From: Nitrospira sp.
Lineage (GTDB): Bacteria; Nitrospirota; Nitrospiria; Nitrospirales; Nitrospiraceae
Length of the DNA: 9,517 bases
Assembly: GCA_015904075.1 (NCBI GenBank)
Contig: JABMDH010000084.1
Span: 9,456-18,972 of the forward strand
Reading direction: 5' to 3'
This document shows, piece by piece, positions 1 to 7,762 of this stretch. A program made the translations under genes and the position numbers. Positions within the stretch are counted from its first letter, which is position 1, and the number at the start of each line of letters is the position of its first letter. The notes under the pieces are model-generated. The model worked only from the letters and a program-made list of their open reading frames with translations. It did not search any database and had not been told where the DNA came from.

Positions 1-1388
1 AAGGCGCCAACCCGATCGTCTCCAAGACAGCTCCGGCTCGCTGTCCTGCCTGTGACAGCCACCAGCTGCTGCGCGATGCCGACGTGCTCGATACCTGGTT
101 TTCGTCGGCCCTCTGGCCATTTTCGACGCTGGGATGGCCGGATCAGACGCCTGAACTCAAGACCTATTATCCGACCGCCACATTGGTTACCGGCCTCGAC
201 ATTCTGTTTTTCTGGGTGGCCCGGATGATTATGATGGGTCTGAAGTTTATGGGTGAGGTGCCGTTCAAGGACGTCTACATCCATGCCTTGGTCCGTGATG
301 CCGAGGGCCAGAAGATGAGCAAGTCAAAAGGCAACGTGATCGACCCGCTTCACGTCATGAATCAATTCGGCACCGATGCTCTGCGGTTCACCCTGGCATC
401 AATGGCCTCACCCGGACGCGATATCAAGCTCGCGGAGGAACGGATTGAGGGGTATCGCAACTTCGCCAACAAAATCTGGAATGCCGCACGATTCGGCCTG
501 ATGTACCTGGACGGAACACGCACGGCCCTCTCTCCGGCACAACGGACCTTCCCCGACCGGTGGATCCTGAGCCGCCTGAACCACACGATCCGCACCGTGA
601 CTTCGGAGATGGAATCATACCGATTTGATCGCGCCACCGGGGCTCTGTACCACTTTATCTGGCACGAGTACTGTGATTGGTATCTGGAATTGATCAAACC
701 CGTCTTGCAAGACCCCGCACATCCCGATGGACCGGGCACAAGACAGACGCTCGTCGAGACACTCGAAACGACAATGCGGCTGCTGCATCCCTTCATGCCG
801 TTCATTACCGAAGAGATCTGGCAGACGATTCCCCATCAGGGAGACAGCATCGTCCTCCAGAATTATCCGGTTTTGAACCACACCTGGTCATCACCCGATA
901 CAGAGCGACAGTTTACGCTGCTCGAACAGACTGTTGGGCTCATCCGCACCGGCCGGGTTCTGTTGAATTATCCGCCGGGACAGCACATTCCCTTTTATGT
1001 CGACCATGATGACCGGAACAGGCAGGAACAGCTCCATCAGATCCATCAACACCTGGCTCACCTCAGCCGCGGCGAAGCCACGATCACGGCATCGAAGGAT
1101 TGGCCGTCGGTGAAACTGCTGCGGCTCGTTACGGAAGGCCTTTCTGTTGGAATCACAGTCTCCGGCGATGTCGATCTTCACAAAGCACTCGACCGTTTGG
1201 CGAAACAACTTGCGGAGAATGACAAGGAATCTCAACGACTCACCGGCAAACTAAATAATGCGGAGTTCGTATCGAAGGCTCCGCCGGACGTGATCACCGA
1301 GCACCAGGAACGGGTGCGGACGATGGCCCGTGACCGTGAGCTTCTAGCCGGCAGTGCCGAGCAATTGCGCACGATGCTGGAAACCTGA
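1..1388 (+). CDS. valS: Valyl-tRNA synthetase, C-terminal part (5' end outside window)
   Basis: ValS charges tRNA-Val with valine in the cytoplasm. The reading frame is open from base 3, so the gene begins upstream of the window. The first visible residues include a Cys-x-x-Cys pair (CPAC) and then DVLDTWFSSALWPFSTLGWP, a very typical ValS segment of the class I catalytic domain. The class I signature KMSKS is encoded at 312-326, within GQKMSKSKGNVIDP. An anticodon-binding helical domain follows (about 540-900, with WHEYCDWYLELIKP and HPFMPFITEEIW). The last ~65 residues are charged and helical (LDRLAKQLAENDKESQRL...), matching the C-terminal coiled-coil arm of ValS that contacts the tRNA. 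The gene ends with TGA at 1386-1388, three bases before nadC, so the two are probably co-transcribed. I see no frameshift. The identification is very secure. Confidence 0.97.
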   Translation, partial: GANPIVSKTAPARCPACDSHQLLRDADVLDTWFSSALWPFSTLGWPDQTPELKTYYPTATLVTGLDILFFWVARMIMMGLKFMGEVPFKDVYIHALVRDAEGQKMSKSKGNVIDPLHVMNQFGTDALRFTLASMASPGRDIKLAEERIEGYRNFANKIWNAARFGLMYLDGTRTALSPAQRTFPDRWILSRLNHTIRTVTSEMESYRFDRATGALYHFIWHEYCDWYLELIKPVLQDPAHPDGPGTRQTLVETLETTMRLLHPFMPFITEEIWQTIPHQGDSIVLQNYPVLNHTWSSPDTERQFTLLEQTVGLIRTGRVLLNYPPGQHIPFYVDHDDRNRQEQLHQIHQHLAHLSRGEATITASKDWPSVKLLRLVTEGLSVGITVSGDVDLHKALDRLAKQLAENDKESQRLTGKLNNAEFVSKAPPDVITEHQERVRTMARDRELLAGSAEQLRTMLET

Positions 1389-1391
1389 CCG

Positions 1392-2084
1392 ATGATACCG
1401 CTTCCCGCCGCAGACATCCGCCGCGCCGTTCGGCTAGGATTGGAAGAGGACCTCGGACAAGGCGATGTGACTACCGCCGCGCTTTTTCAAAATCCGGTTC
1501 CCGCCCGCGCCAAGATCATCGCCCAGCAGCCGATCGTTGTGGCGGGACTGGCTGCAGCCGTGCAAACATTTCTGGCGGTCGACCCGACGCTCACCCTCAC
1601 GGTCATACGGCGAGACGGCGAACCGGCCAAGACAGGCGAGCCTATCGTCGTGATCGCCGGTGACGGGCGGGCCATCTTACAAGCGGAACGGCTCGCGCTG
1701 AATTTTCTCCAGCATCTGTCCGGAATCGCTACGCTGACACAGCAATTCTGCCGTGCAGTCAAGGGCCGTTCCATCAACATCATGGATACCAGAAAAACAT
1801 TGCCCGGCTGGCGTGCCATTCAAAAATGGGCTGTCGCGCTCGGCGGCGGCGTGAATCACCGGATGTCGCTGGGAGACGGGATGTTGATCAAAGACAATCA
1901 TCTGGCGCTTCTCAATCGAGGCCCGCAGACGGTTCGCGCGGCATGCCGGCTAGCCAAGACATACAAGCCCGGTACAATGCCGGTCATCGTCGAAGCAGAA
2001 TCCCTCTCCGAAGTTCGGCAGGCCCTTTCCGGCAAAGCCGATATCATTCTCCTGGATAACATGACGCCCGCCATGTCGACCTAA
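1392..2084 (+). CDS. nadC: Quinolinate phosphoribosyltransferase, truncated at the 3' end
   Basis: NadC converts quinolinate and PRPP to nicotinate mononucleotide, the entry step of de novo NAD synthesis. ATG at 1392 lies three bases after the valS stop. Visible family motifs are EEDLGQGDVTT (18-28), QAERLALNFLQHLSGIAT (97-114), DTRKTLPGWR (132-141), GGGVNHR (151-157), LIKDNH (165-170) and the late-barrel strand IILLDNM (218-224). The product is 230 residues, against about 280 for the family. It stops just after LDNMTPAM, and the final Ser-Thr-stop is read from grpE DNA in the wrong frame. The missing ~50 residues normally carry the last barrel strands and the glycine-rich loops that hold the PRPP phosphate, so the product is probably inactive. 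The truncation could be a real deletion or an assembly join. An intact nadC elsewhere would be expected if it is real. Confidence 0.9.
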   Translation: MIPLPAADIRRAVRLGLEEDLGQGDVTTAALFQNPVPARAKIIAQQPIVVAGLAAAVQTFLAVDPTLTLTVIRRDGEPAKTGEPIVVIAGDGRAILQAERLALNFLQHLSGIATLTQQFCRAVKGRSINIMDTRKTLPGWRAIQKWAVALGGGVNHRMSLGDGMLIKDNHLALLNRGPQTVRAACRLAKTYKPGTMPVIVEAESLSEVRQALSGKADIILLDNMTPAMST

Positions 2085-2332
2085 CCCTCAAGCAATTGTC
2101 GAGCTCTCTCGCAAAATTCGGTGTTCAGGCAGTGGAAACGATTGGCCAGGCATTCGACCCTGCCACGCACCAGGCAGTCTCGCATCTGCCGTCCACCACA
2201 GTACCGCGCGATCATGTGATCGACGAGTTTCAGAAGGGCTACCGGCTGCATGATCGTATTCTCCGGGCTGCCATGGTCAGTGTCTCGGCCGGGCCCACAC
2301 AGACAGACGGACATGAATCAACTTCGCACTAA
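2072..2332 (+). pseudogene. grpE: GrpE nucleotide-exchange factor, 3' fragment only
   Basis: GrpE releases ADP from DnaK. From about 2072 the second + frame reads VDLTLKQLSSSLAKFGVQAVETIGQAFDP, then HQAVSHLPST and DEFQKGYRLHDRILRAAMVSVS. This is the C-terminal part of GrpE, with the conserved G-x-PFDP-like and EFQKGY-x-LHDR-x-LR-x-(A/S)MV-x-VS stretches, and it ends with TAA at 2330-2332. The N-terminal ~110-120 residues, which form the long dimer helix, are absent because the frame runs straight into nadC sequence. A TTG at 2096 could start a 78-residue peptide, but I see no convincing ribosome-binding site for it. The position 35 bp upstream of dnaK is the normal grpE-dnaK order. It is best read as a broken gene or an artificial join. 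Confidence 0.88.
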
Positions 2333-2348
2333 CGGATTGTCGCTATCG

Positions 2349-2361
2349 GGAAGGAAGGAGT
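2349..2361 (+). promoter_or_regulatory. Strong ribosome-binding site of dnaK
   Basis: The purine-rich run AAGGAAGGAG at 2351-2360 ends seven bases before the dnaK ATG at 2368. It is the clearest Shine-Dalgarno on the + strand of this window and fixes the dnaK start. Both dnaJ genes, by contrast, lack an obvious site. Confidence 0.8.
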
Positions 2362-2367
2362 CTACCA

Positions 2368-4302
2368 ATGGGTAAAGTCATCGGCATCGACCTCGGCACT
2401 ACCAACTCATGCGTCGCGATTATGAGCGGCGGAGATCCTGTCGTCATCGCCAACGCCGAAGGGAGCCGCACCACTCCATCCGTCGTGGCCATTACCGACA
2501 AGGCCGAACGTCTCGTCGGACAAATCGCAAAACGGCAGGCCATTACCAACCATGAAAACACCATCTTCTCGGTCAAGCGCCTTATGGGACGCAAGTTCAA
2601 GAGCCGGGAAGTCCAGGAGGCCATGAAGCGGCTTCCCTATAAGGTCGTCGAAGCCGACAACGGCGATGCCCATGTCGAATTGCGCGGCAAACGCTACAGT
2701 CCGCCGGAAGTGTCCGCCATGATTCTGCAAAAGATGCGGCAGACTGCAGAAGATTACCTCGGCGAAAAAATCACCGAAGCCGTCGTCACCGTCCCGGCCT
2801 ATTTTGACGACAGCCAACGGCAAGCGACAAAAGACGCCGGGCAGATTGCCGGTCTGAACGTGCTCCGGATCATCAATGAGCCGACGGCTGCCTCGCTCGC
2901 CTACGGGCTCGACAAGAAGAAGGATGAGCGGATCGCGGTCTACGACCTGGGCGGCGGCACATTCGATGTGTCCGTGCTCGAGATCGGCGAAGGCGTGTTC
3001 GAGGTGAAATCCACCAACGGCGATACCTACCTCGGCGGAGACGACTTCGATCTGCGCGTGATGGATTGGCTGGTGGATGAATTCAAGAAAGATCAAGGGA
3101 TCGATCTTCGCAAGGACCGCATGGCGCTCCAACGCCTCAAAGAGGCGGCGGAACGGGCCAAGATCGAACTGTCCTCGTCCCAGGAAACGGAAATCAATCT
3201 CCCCTTCATTACAGCAGATGCGAGCGGCCCCAAGCATTTGGTGACCAAGCTCACGCGGGCCAAGCTGGAACAGCTGGTGGACGATTTGATCCAACGCACC
3301 ATCGAACCCTGCCGGAAGGCCATGTCCGACGCCGGTGTGACCGCCAAGGACATCCAGGAAGTCGTGTTGGTCGGCGGCATGACCCGCATGCCCAAAGTCA
3401 TTCAGGTCGTCAAAGAGTTTTTCGGAAGAGAGCCGCACAGGGGCGTGAATCCCGACGAAGTCGTCGCCATTGGCGCCGGCGTTCAAGGCGGCGTACTTAA
3501 GGGCGAAGTCAAGGATGTGCTGCTGCTCGACGTGACACCGCTCTCACTCGGCATTGAAACGCTCGGCGGCGTGTTCACCAAACTCATCGAGCGCAACACG
3601 ACTGTTCCCACGAAGAAGAGCCAGACCTTCTCGACCGCCGCAGACAATCAAACTGCAGTGACGATCCGGGTCTTCCAGGGCGAACGAGAAATGGCCAATG
3701 ACAACAAGCTGCTCGGCCAGTTCGACCTGGTCGGCATTCCCATGGCTCCACGCGGCATGCCGCAGATCGAGGTCTCCTTCGACATCGACGCCAACGGGAT
3801 CGTTCATGTGGCGGCCAAGGATATGGCCACCCAGAAAGAGCAGTCGATCCGGATCACAGCCTCGAGCGGACTGAGCAAGGACGAAGTCGAAAAACTCGTC
3901 AAGGATGCCCAGTCTCACACTGAAGATGACAAGAAGCGGCGCAAACTCGCCGAAGCGAAGAACCAGGCCGATACTCTGGTCTATCAAACAGAAAAAAACA
4001 TCACGGAGTACGGCGACAACATAACAGCGGAAGAAAAAACACAGATTCAAGATGCCATCGCGGCGCTGAAGAAAGCGCTCGAAGGGACGGACGCCGAGGC
4101 CATCGAGTCGGCAACGCAAACGCTCACCACGGCCTCGCATAAGCTGGCCGAAGCCATGTATAAGAAAGCCTCGGCCACAGCCGGCGCCCAGAGCACCGCT
4201 CCGGGAGGAGAAGGGGCAGCGGGAGACGACGCCTCTTCTACCAAGACCGATGAAAAGGTGGTCGACGCAGAGTTTGAAGAAGTGGACAAGGACAAGAAGT
4301 AG
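2368..4302 (+). CDS. dnaK: Molecular chaperone DnaK (Hsp70), complete copy
   Basis: Cytoplasmic ATP-driven chaperone that binds exposed hydrophobic peptide segments, working with DnaJ and GrpE. It has 644 residues, the usual DnaK length. The nucleotide-binding domain (1 to about 383) shows GIDLGTTNS (6-14), [28 protein letters not shown], the phosphate motif DLGGGTFD (193-200) and the adenosine motif LVGGMTRMP (334-342). The interdomain linker with [19 protein letters not shown] begins at residue 383. The beta substrate-binding domain follows, then the helical lid, then an acidic, low-complexity tail rich in Gly, Ala and Asp ending [12 protein letters not shown]. The start is set by the strong ribosome-binding site just upstream. 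The gene lies in the normal grpE-dnaK-dnaJ order, but grpE is only a fragment. I see no CIRCE operator in the window; any control region would lie further upstream or has been lost. The segment from 3508 onward recurs at 5750-6529. Confidence 0.98.
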   Translation: MGKVIGIDLGTTNSCVAIMSGGDPVVIANAEGSRTTPSVVAITDKAERLVGQIAKRQAITNHENTIFSVKRLMGRKFKSREVQEAMKRLPYKVVEADNGDAHVELRGKRYSPPEVSAMILQKMRQTAEDYLGEKITEAVVTVPAYFDDSQRQATKDAGQIAGLNVLRIINEPTAASLAYGLDKKKDERIAVYDLGGGTFDVSVLEIGEGVFEVKSTNGDTYLGGDDFDLRVMDWLVDEFKKDQGIDLRKDRMALQRLKEAAERAKIELSSSQETEINLPFITADASGPKHLVTKLTRAKLEQLVDDLIQRTIEPCRKAMSDAGVTAKDIQEVVLVGGMTRMPKVIQVVKEFFGREPHRGVNPDEVVAIGAGVQGGVLKGEVKDVLLLDVTPLSLGIETLGGVFTKLIERNTTVPTKKSQTFSTAADNQTAVTIRVFQGEREMANDNKLLGQFDLVGIPMAPRGMPQIEVSFDIDANGIVHVAAKDMATQKEQSIRITASSGLSKDEVEKLVKDAQSHTEDDKKRRKLAEAKNQADTLVYQTEKNITEYGDNITAEEKTQIQDAIAALKKALEGTDAEAIESATQTLTTASHKLAEAMYKKASATAGAQSTAPGGEGAAGDDASSTKTDEKVVDAEFEEVDKDKK

Positions 4303-4316
4303 CCTACAATACGTCT

Positions 4317-4363
4317 CAGAGAGGCCGAGGCACCGTCAATGACGTGACACCTCGGCCTCTCTG
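4317..4363 (+). promoter_or_regulatory. Intercistronic hairpin between dnaK and dnaJ, copy 1
   Basis: CAGAGAGGCCGAGG at 4317-4330 pairs perfectly over 14 bp with CCTCGGCCTCTCTG at 4350-4363, with a 19-base loop. No run of T follows (TATAACG), so it is not a standard intrinsic terminator. Its place between two genes of one operon fits an mRNA-stabilising, processing or partial-attenuation element that sets the DnaK:DnaJ ratio. That role is inferred. The same stem is kept in the second copy (6544-6589). Confidence 0.75.
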
Positions 4364-4385
4364 TATAACGTGAGTACTGATATCC

Positions 4386-5504
4386 GTGAGCAAACGCGAT
4401 TACTACGATCTCCTCGGCGTCGAGAGAACCGCATCCGACGACGAACTCAAGAAGGCCTACCGAAGGATGGCCCGCCAGCACCATCCTGACTTGCAAACCG
4501 GCGACCAGCAGAAAAAAGCCGCCGAAGAGAAGTTCAAGGAAATCAACGAAGCCTACGAAACCCTCAGCGACCAGGACAAACGGAATCGGTACGACATGTT
4601 CGGACATGCCGGAGCGCAACAGGGTGCCGGCGGCTCCGACGGATTCGATTTCAACCGCGGTGGATTCGGCGACGTCTTCAACGACATCTTCGAAGATTTC
4701 TTCGGACAGTCCCGTGGGGGCGGCCGCACCGAACGGGGAAGCGACCTTCAATACAATCTCGAGTTGTCGTTCGAAGAGGCCGTCTACGGAAAAGACGCGA
4801 AGCTCAAGATTCCCCGCTGGGAAGGCTGTGTCGACTGCAACGGCACCGGAGCCAAATCGGCATCATCCATCAGAACCTGCCCCAGCTGCAAAGGCGCAGG
4901 ACAGCTTCGTTTTCAACAAGGTTTTTTCAGCGTCAGCCGGCCCTGCGGCCAATGTAACGGCGCCGGACAAATCGTGACGGAACCCTGTCCGGTCTGCCAA
5001 GGCCGCCAGCGCGTCTACAAAGAACGGACGATCGCCGTCCATATTCCCGCCGGTATCGAAACCGGCATGCGGCTCAGACTCTCCAACGAAGGCGAGCACG
5101 GCGCCAATTCTGGTCCCCCCGGAGACCTGTACGTGGCGATCACCGTCAAGCCTCATCCTGTTTTTCACCGGAAAGGCCTCGACATCCTGTGTGACGTGCC
5201 GATCAATCTCGTGACGGCTGTGCTCGGTGGAAAAGTGGAAGTGCCGACGCTCAAAGGCGATACCGTCATCAAGATTCCGCCGGGAACCCAGCACGACAAG
5301 ATCATGCGCCTGAAGGGGCTCGGAATACCCAGCCTCAAAGGAAACCAGACCGGCGATCAACTCTATGTCATCAAGGTCCAGATCCCGACCAAGCTCACGG
5401 CGCGCCAGAAAGAGCTCCTGACCGAATTTGCGAAGGAAAGCGGCATGGTCATGGAGGCCGACGGGGATGGATTCTTCGATAAGATGAAGACGTTTTTCGA
5501 ATAG
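4386..5504 (+). CDS. dnaJ: Co-chaperone DnaJ (Hsp40, class I), copy 1
   Basis: DnaJ delivers unfolded substrates to DnaK and stimulates its ATPase. The 372-residue protein has the full class I layout. The J domain (about 4-74) has HPD at 33-35. A Gly/Phe-rich region follows (about 73-115, [26 protein letters not shown]). The zinc-binding domain has four Cys-pair motifs at C148/C151, C165/C168, C187/C190 and C201/C204. The substrate-binding C-terminal domains and a dimerisation end complete it. The fourth zinc motif reads CPVCQGRQ, lacking the last Gly of the CxxCxGxG consensus; all eight Cys are present. The start is GTG at 4386: a stop lies in frame at 4371 and no other start lies between. 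There is no evident Shine-Dalgarno, so translation may depend on upstream flow or the leader structure. The gene follows dnaK by 83 bp. A close second copy lies at 6612-7721. Confidence 0.97.
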   Translation: MSKRDYYDLLGVERTASDDELKKAYRRMARQHHPDLQTGDQQKKAAEEKFKEINEAYETLSDQDKRNRYDMFGHAGAQQGAGGSDGFDFNRGGFGDVFNDIFEDFFGQSRGGGRTERGSDLQYNLELSFEEAVYGKDAKLKIPRWEGCVDCNGTGAKSASSIRTCPSCKGAGQLRFQQGFFSVSRPCGQCNGAGQIVTEPCPVCQGRQRVYKERTIAVHIPAGIETGMRLRLSNEGEHGANSGPPGDLYVAITVKPHPVFHRKGLDILCDVPINLVTAVLGGKVEVPTLKGDTVIKIPPGTQHDKIMRLKGLGIPSLKGNQTGDQLYVIKVQIPTKLTARQKELLTEFAKESGMVMEADGDGFFDKMKTFFE

Positions 5505-5544
5505 CCTCCCCCGACAAACCCTGTCTCCGGCCGACTGAGTTCCC

Positions 5545-5799
5545 ATGCCGATCTTTTTTCTTCCCGCTCACGCCATCACCCCGCCTTCCATCACCGTGCC
5601 CCAGGGACTGCTGGCCCATCTCCGCAACAGCCTGCGCATCGAAGCGGGTGAGGAAATCATCTTTGCCGATGGCCAGGGTACACGCTATCGTACAGAGATC
5701 ACGCAGAGCTCCAAACAGGGTGTGTCCGGCCGCATCCTTGAAACGATGAGTCAAGGATCTGCTGCTGCTCGACGTCACGCCGCTCTCGCTCGGCATTGA
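5545..5799 (+). pseudogene. rsmE: RsmE 16S rRNA methyltransferase, 5' fragment (copy 1)
   Basis: The frame from ATG 5545 encodes about 68 residues aligning without gaps to the start of the intact RsmE at 7763: MPIFFLP, then [17 protein letters not shown], then [14 protein letters not shown], and ending RILETM. I count about 35 identities in 68. After about base 5749 the frame leaves RsmE and reads dnaK DNA in a wrong frame ([15 protein letters not shown]) to a stop at 5797-5799. The RNA-binding N-terminal domain is therefore nearly all there, while the SPOUT methyltransferase domain is missing, so it cannot methylate. It follows dnaJ copy 1 by 40 bp, the same order as the complete set downstream. 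The retained residues look conserved rather than decayed, which suggests a recent break. Confidence 0.87.
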
Positions 5800-6529
5800 A
5801 ACACTCGGCGGCGTGTTCACCAAACTCATCGAGCGCAACACGACTGTTCCCACGAAGAAGAGCCAGACCTTCTCGACCGCCGCAGACAATCAAACTGCGG
5901 TGACGATCCGGGTCTTCCAGGGCGAACGGGAAATGGCCAATGACAACAAGCTGCTCGGCCAATTTGATTTAGTCGGCATTCCCACGGCTCCACGGGGTAT
6001 GCCGCAGATCGAGGTGTCCTTCGACATCGACGCCAACGGCATCGTCCATGTGGCGGCCAAGGACTTGGCCACCCAGAAAGAGCAGTCGATCCGGATCACG
6101 GCCTCGAGCGGCCTGAGCAAGGACGAGGTCGAAAAGCTCGTGAAGGATGCCCAGTCTCATACCGAGGACGACAAGAAGCGGCGGAAGCTCGCAGAAGCCA
6201 AGAACCAAGCCGACAATCTCGTCTATCAAACCGAAAAAAACATCACGGAATACGGCGACTCTGTGACGGCAGAGGAAAAAACACAGATTCAGGACGCCAT
6301 CGCAGCGCTGAAAAAAGCGCTCGAAGGGACGGATGCCGACGCCATCGAGTCTGCGACGCAAACGCTCACCACCGCCTCGCATAAACTGGCTGAGGCCATG
6401 TATAAGAAAGCCTCCGCAACGGCCGGTCCCCAGGCCACAGCGCCGGAGGGAGACGGGGCCGCGTCGGCGAAGACCGATGAAAAGGTCGTCGACGCAGAAT
6501 TCGAAGAAGTGGACAAGGACAAGAAGTAA
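5750..6529 (+). pseudogene. dnaK: DnaK substrate-binding half, 5'-truncated second copy
   Basis: From GTC at 5750 the frame reads [21 protein letters not shown], corresponding to residues 381 onward of the complete DnaK, and runs to TAA at 6527-6529 (259 codons). The whole nucleotide-binding domain is missing. What remains is the hydrophobic linker, the beta substrate-binding domain, the helical lid and the acidic tail. A TGA lies in frame directly before the homology (5747-5749). The first usable start is GTG at 5813, which would give 238 residues lacking the linker and first strand. That GTG lies 13 bases after the stop of the truncated rsmE frame, so reinitiation is possible. Without an ATPase domain it cannot work as an Hsp70. 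Nearly all base differences from copy A are silent, so it diverged as a functional gene before truncation. Most likely a broken gene; an expressed fragment cannot be excluded. Confidence 0.9.
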
Positions 6530-6543
6530 TCTGGAATATACCT

Positions 6544-6589
6544 CAGAGAGGCCGAGGATCGCGTCATCGATGCGGCCTCGGCCTGTCTG
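6544..6589 (+). promoter_or_regulatory. Intercistronic hairpin between 'dnaK and dnaJ, copy 2
   Basis: CAGAGAGGCCGAGG at 6544-6557 pairs with CCTCGGCCTGTCTG at 6576-6589, 13 of 14 positions matching. It is the counterpart of the hairpin at 4317-4363. The loop bases differ strongly between copies while the stem is almost unchanged, which suggests selection on the structure. No T-run follows. Confidence 0.72.
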
Positions 6590-6611
6590 TATCTTGTGAG
6601 TACCGGCATCC

Positions 6612-7721
6612 GTGAGCAAACGCGATTATTACGACATCCTCGGCGTCGAGAAAACCGCATCTGACGACGAACTCAAGAAGGCCTATCGAAAGATGGCCCG
6701 CCAGCACCATCCTGACCTGCAGACCGGTGACCATCAGAAAAAAGCCGCCGAAGAGAAGTTCAAAGAAGTCAACGAGGCCTACGAAACCCTCAGCAATGAG
6801 GACAAACGGAAGCGCTACGACATGTTCGGGCATGCCGGAGGGCAACAGGGTCCCGACGGTTTCGATTTCAACCGTGGCGGGTTCGGCGACGTCTTTAACG
6901 ATATCTTCGAAGATTTCTTCGGACAGTCCCGTGGAGGCGGCCGCACGGAACGAGGCAGCGACCTGCAATACAATCTCGAGTTGTCGTTTGAAGAAGCCGT
7001 CTACGGTAAAGAGGCAAAGCTCAAGATTCCCCGCTGGGAAGGCTGTGTTGACTGCAACGGTACCGGAGCCAAATCGGCGGCATCAATCAGAACCTGCCCC
7101 AGCTGCAAAGGCGCAGGACAACTTCGTTTCCAGCAAGGCTTTTTCAGCGTCAGCCGTCCCTGCGGCCAATGTAACGGCGCCGGACAAATCGTGACGGAAC
7201 CCTGTCCGGTCTGCCAAGGCCGCCAGCGCGTCTATAAAGAGCGGACGATCGCCGTCCATATTCCGGCCGGTATCGAAACCGGCATGCGGCTCAGGTTATC
7301 CAACGAAGGTGAGCACGGCGCCAATTCTGGTCCTCCCGGAGACCTGTATGTGGCGATCAGCGTCAAGCCCCACCCTATTTTTCAGCGCAAAGGCCTCGAC
7401 ATCCTGTGCGACGTGCCGATCAATCTGGTTACAGCCGTGCTCGGCGGAAAAGTAGAGGTTCCCACGCTCAAAGGCGATACTGTCATCAAGGTCCCACCGG
7501 GGACCCAGCAGGACAAGGTGCTCAAGATCAAGGGCCTTGGCATTCCCAGCCTCAAAGGCGGAGCCACCGGCGATCAGCTGTACACGATTAAAATACAAAT
7601 CCCCACCAAATTGACCGCCAGACAGAAAGAGCTGCTCACGGAATTTGCCAAAGAAGGCGGCATGTCGATGGAAGCCGACGGCGATGGCTTCTTCGACAAG
7701 ATGAAGACGTTTTTCGAGTAG
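6612..7721 (+). CDS. dnaJ: Co-chaperone DnaJ (Hsp40, class I), copy 2
   Basis: Complete second DnaJ of 369 residues with the same activity as copy 1. HPD lies at residues 33-35, and a Gly/Phe region and four zinc Cys pairs follow (first pair CVDC at about 145-148). The last motif again reads CPVCQGRQ. Compared with copy 1 it lacks three residues in the Gly/Phe linker after MFGHAG. It carries about 28 substitutions, concentrated in the J-domain helix and the last ~110 residues; the zinc domain is almost unchanged. GTG at 6612 is the start, in the same sequence context as copy 1 (ATCCGTGAGC). It follows the truncated dnaK by 82 bp and precedes the intact rsmE by 41 bp. Because the reading frame and key residues are all intact, it is probably functional if expressed, and its promoter would have to lie upstream of the broken dnaK. 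Confidence 0.96.
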   Translation: MSKRDYYDILGVEKTASDDELKKAYRKMARQHHPDLQTGDHQKKAAEEKFKEVNEAYETLSNEDKRKRYDMFGHAGGQQGPDGFDFNRGGFGDVFNDIFEDFFGQSRGGGRTERGSDLQYNLELSFEEAVYGKEAKLKIPRWEGCVDCNGTGAKSAASIRTCPSCKGAGQLRFQQGFFSVSRPCGQCNGAGQIVTEPCPVCQGRQRVYKERTIAVHIPAGIETGMRLRLSNEGEHGANSGPPGDLYVAISVKPHPIFQRKGLDILCDVPINLVTAVLGGKVEVPTLKGDTVIKVPPGTQQDKVLKIKGLGIPSLKGGATGDQLYTIKIQIPTKLTARQKELLTEFAKEGGMSMEADGDGFFDKMKTFFE

Positions 7722-7762
7722 ACTGGGACAGCCCATTCATACCCGGATCCCCAGAGTGCCCC

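Larger units (their letters stand above)
3508..5504 (+). repeat. Tandem dnaK(3')-dnaJ block, copy A
   Basis: This stretch, from dnaK codon 381 to the end of dnaJ, recurs at 5750-7721 in the same orientation, offset by 2226-2242 bp. The hairpin between the genes is part of the repeat. Similarity continues into rsmE (5545-5749 against 7763 onward), but there only at protein level. By eye the DnaK parts differ at about ten residues plus a five-residue gap in the tail, and the DnaJ proteins are about 92% identical. Many codons differ silently. Confidence 0.93.
5750..7721 (+). repeat. Tandem dnaK(3')-dnaJ block, copy B
   Basis: Partner of the block at 3508-5504. Its left edge is a sharp junction inside rsmE copy 1. 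At that edge the bases GTCAAGGAT (5750-5758) also occur in the complete dnaK at 3508-3516. Identity is patchy: runs of roughly 75-95 identical bases occur in the early substrate-binding domain and in the zinc domain of dnaJ, while the 3' third of dnaJ is clearly more diverged. Confidence 0.93.

Noticed and set aside
2085..2367. CIRCE (HrcA) operator or sigma-32-type promoter upstream of dnaK
   Set aside because: I looked for the TTAGCACTC/GAGTGCTAA dyad and saw none. The space is filled by grpE coding sequence.
2407..3486. 359-codon open frame on the - strand opposite dnaK, and similar antisense frames at 4047-4751, 4863-5546 and 5969-6619
   Set aside because: They mirror the codon pattern of dnaK and dnaJ in a GC-rich genome, have no recognisable domain and recur opposite both repeat copies, as shadows would.
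4317..4363. The dnaK-dnaJ hairpin as an intrinsic terminator
   Set aside because: No run of T follows either copy of the stem, and the next gene of the same operon begins within 25 bases.
3508..7762. A single recent tandem duplication as the full explanation of the repeat
   Set aside because: The geometry fits, but the many silent differences and the much weaker rsmE similarity require long divergence of complete genes before the present arrangement.
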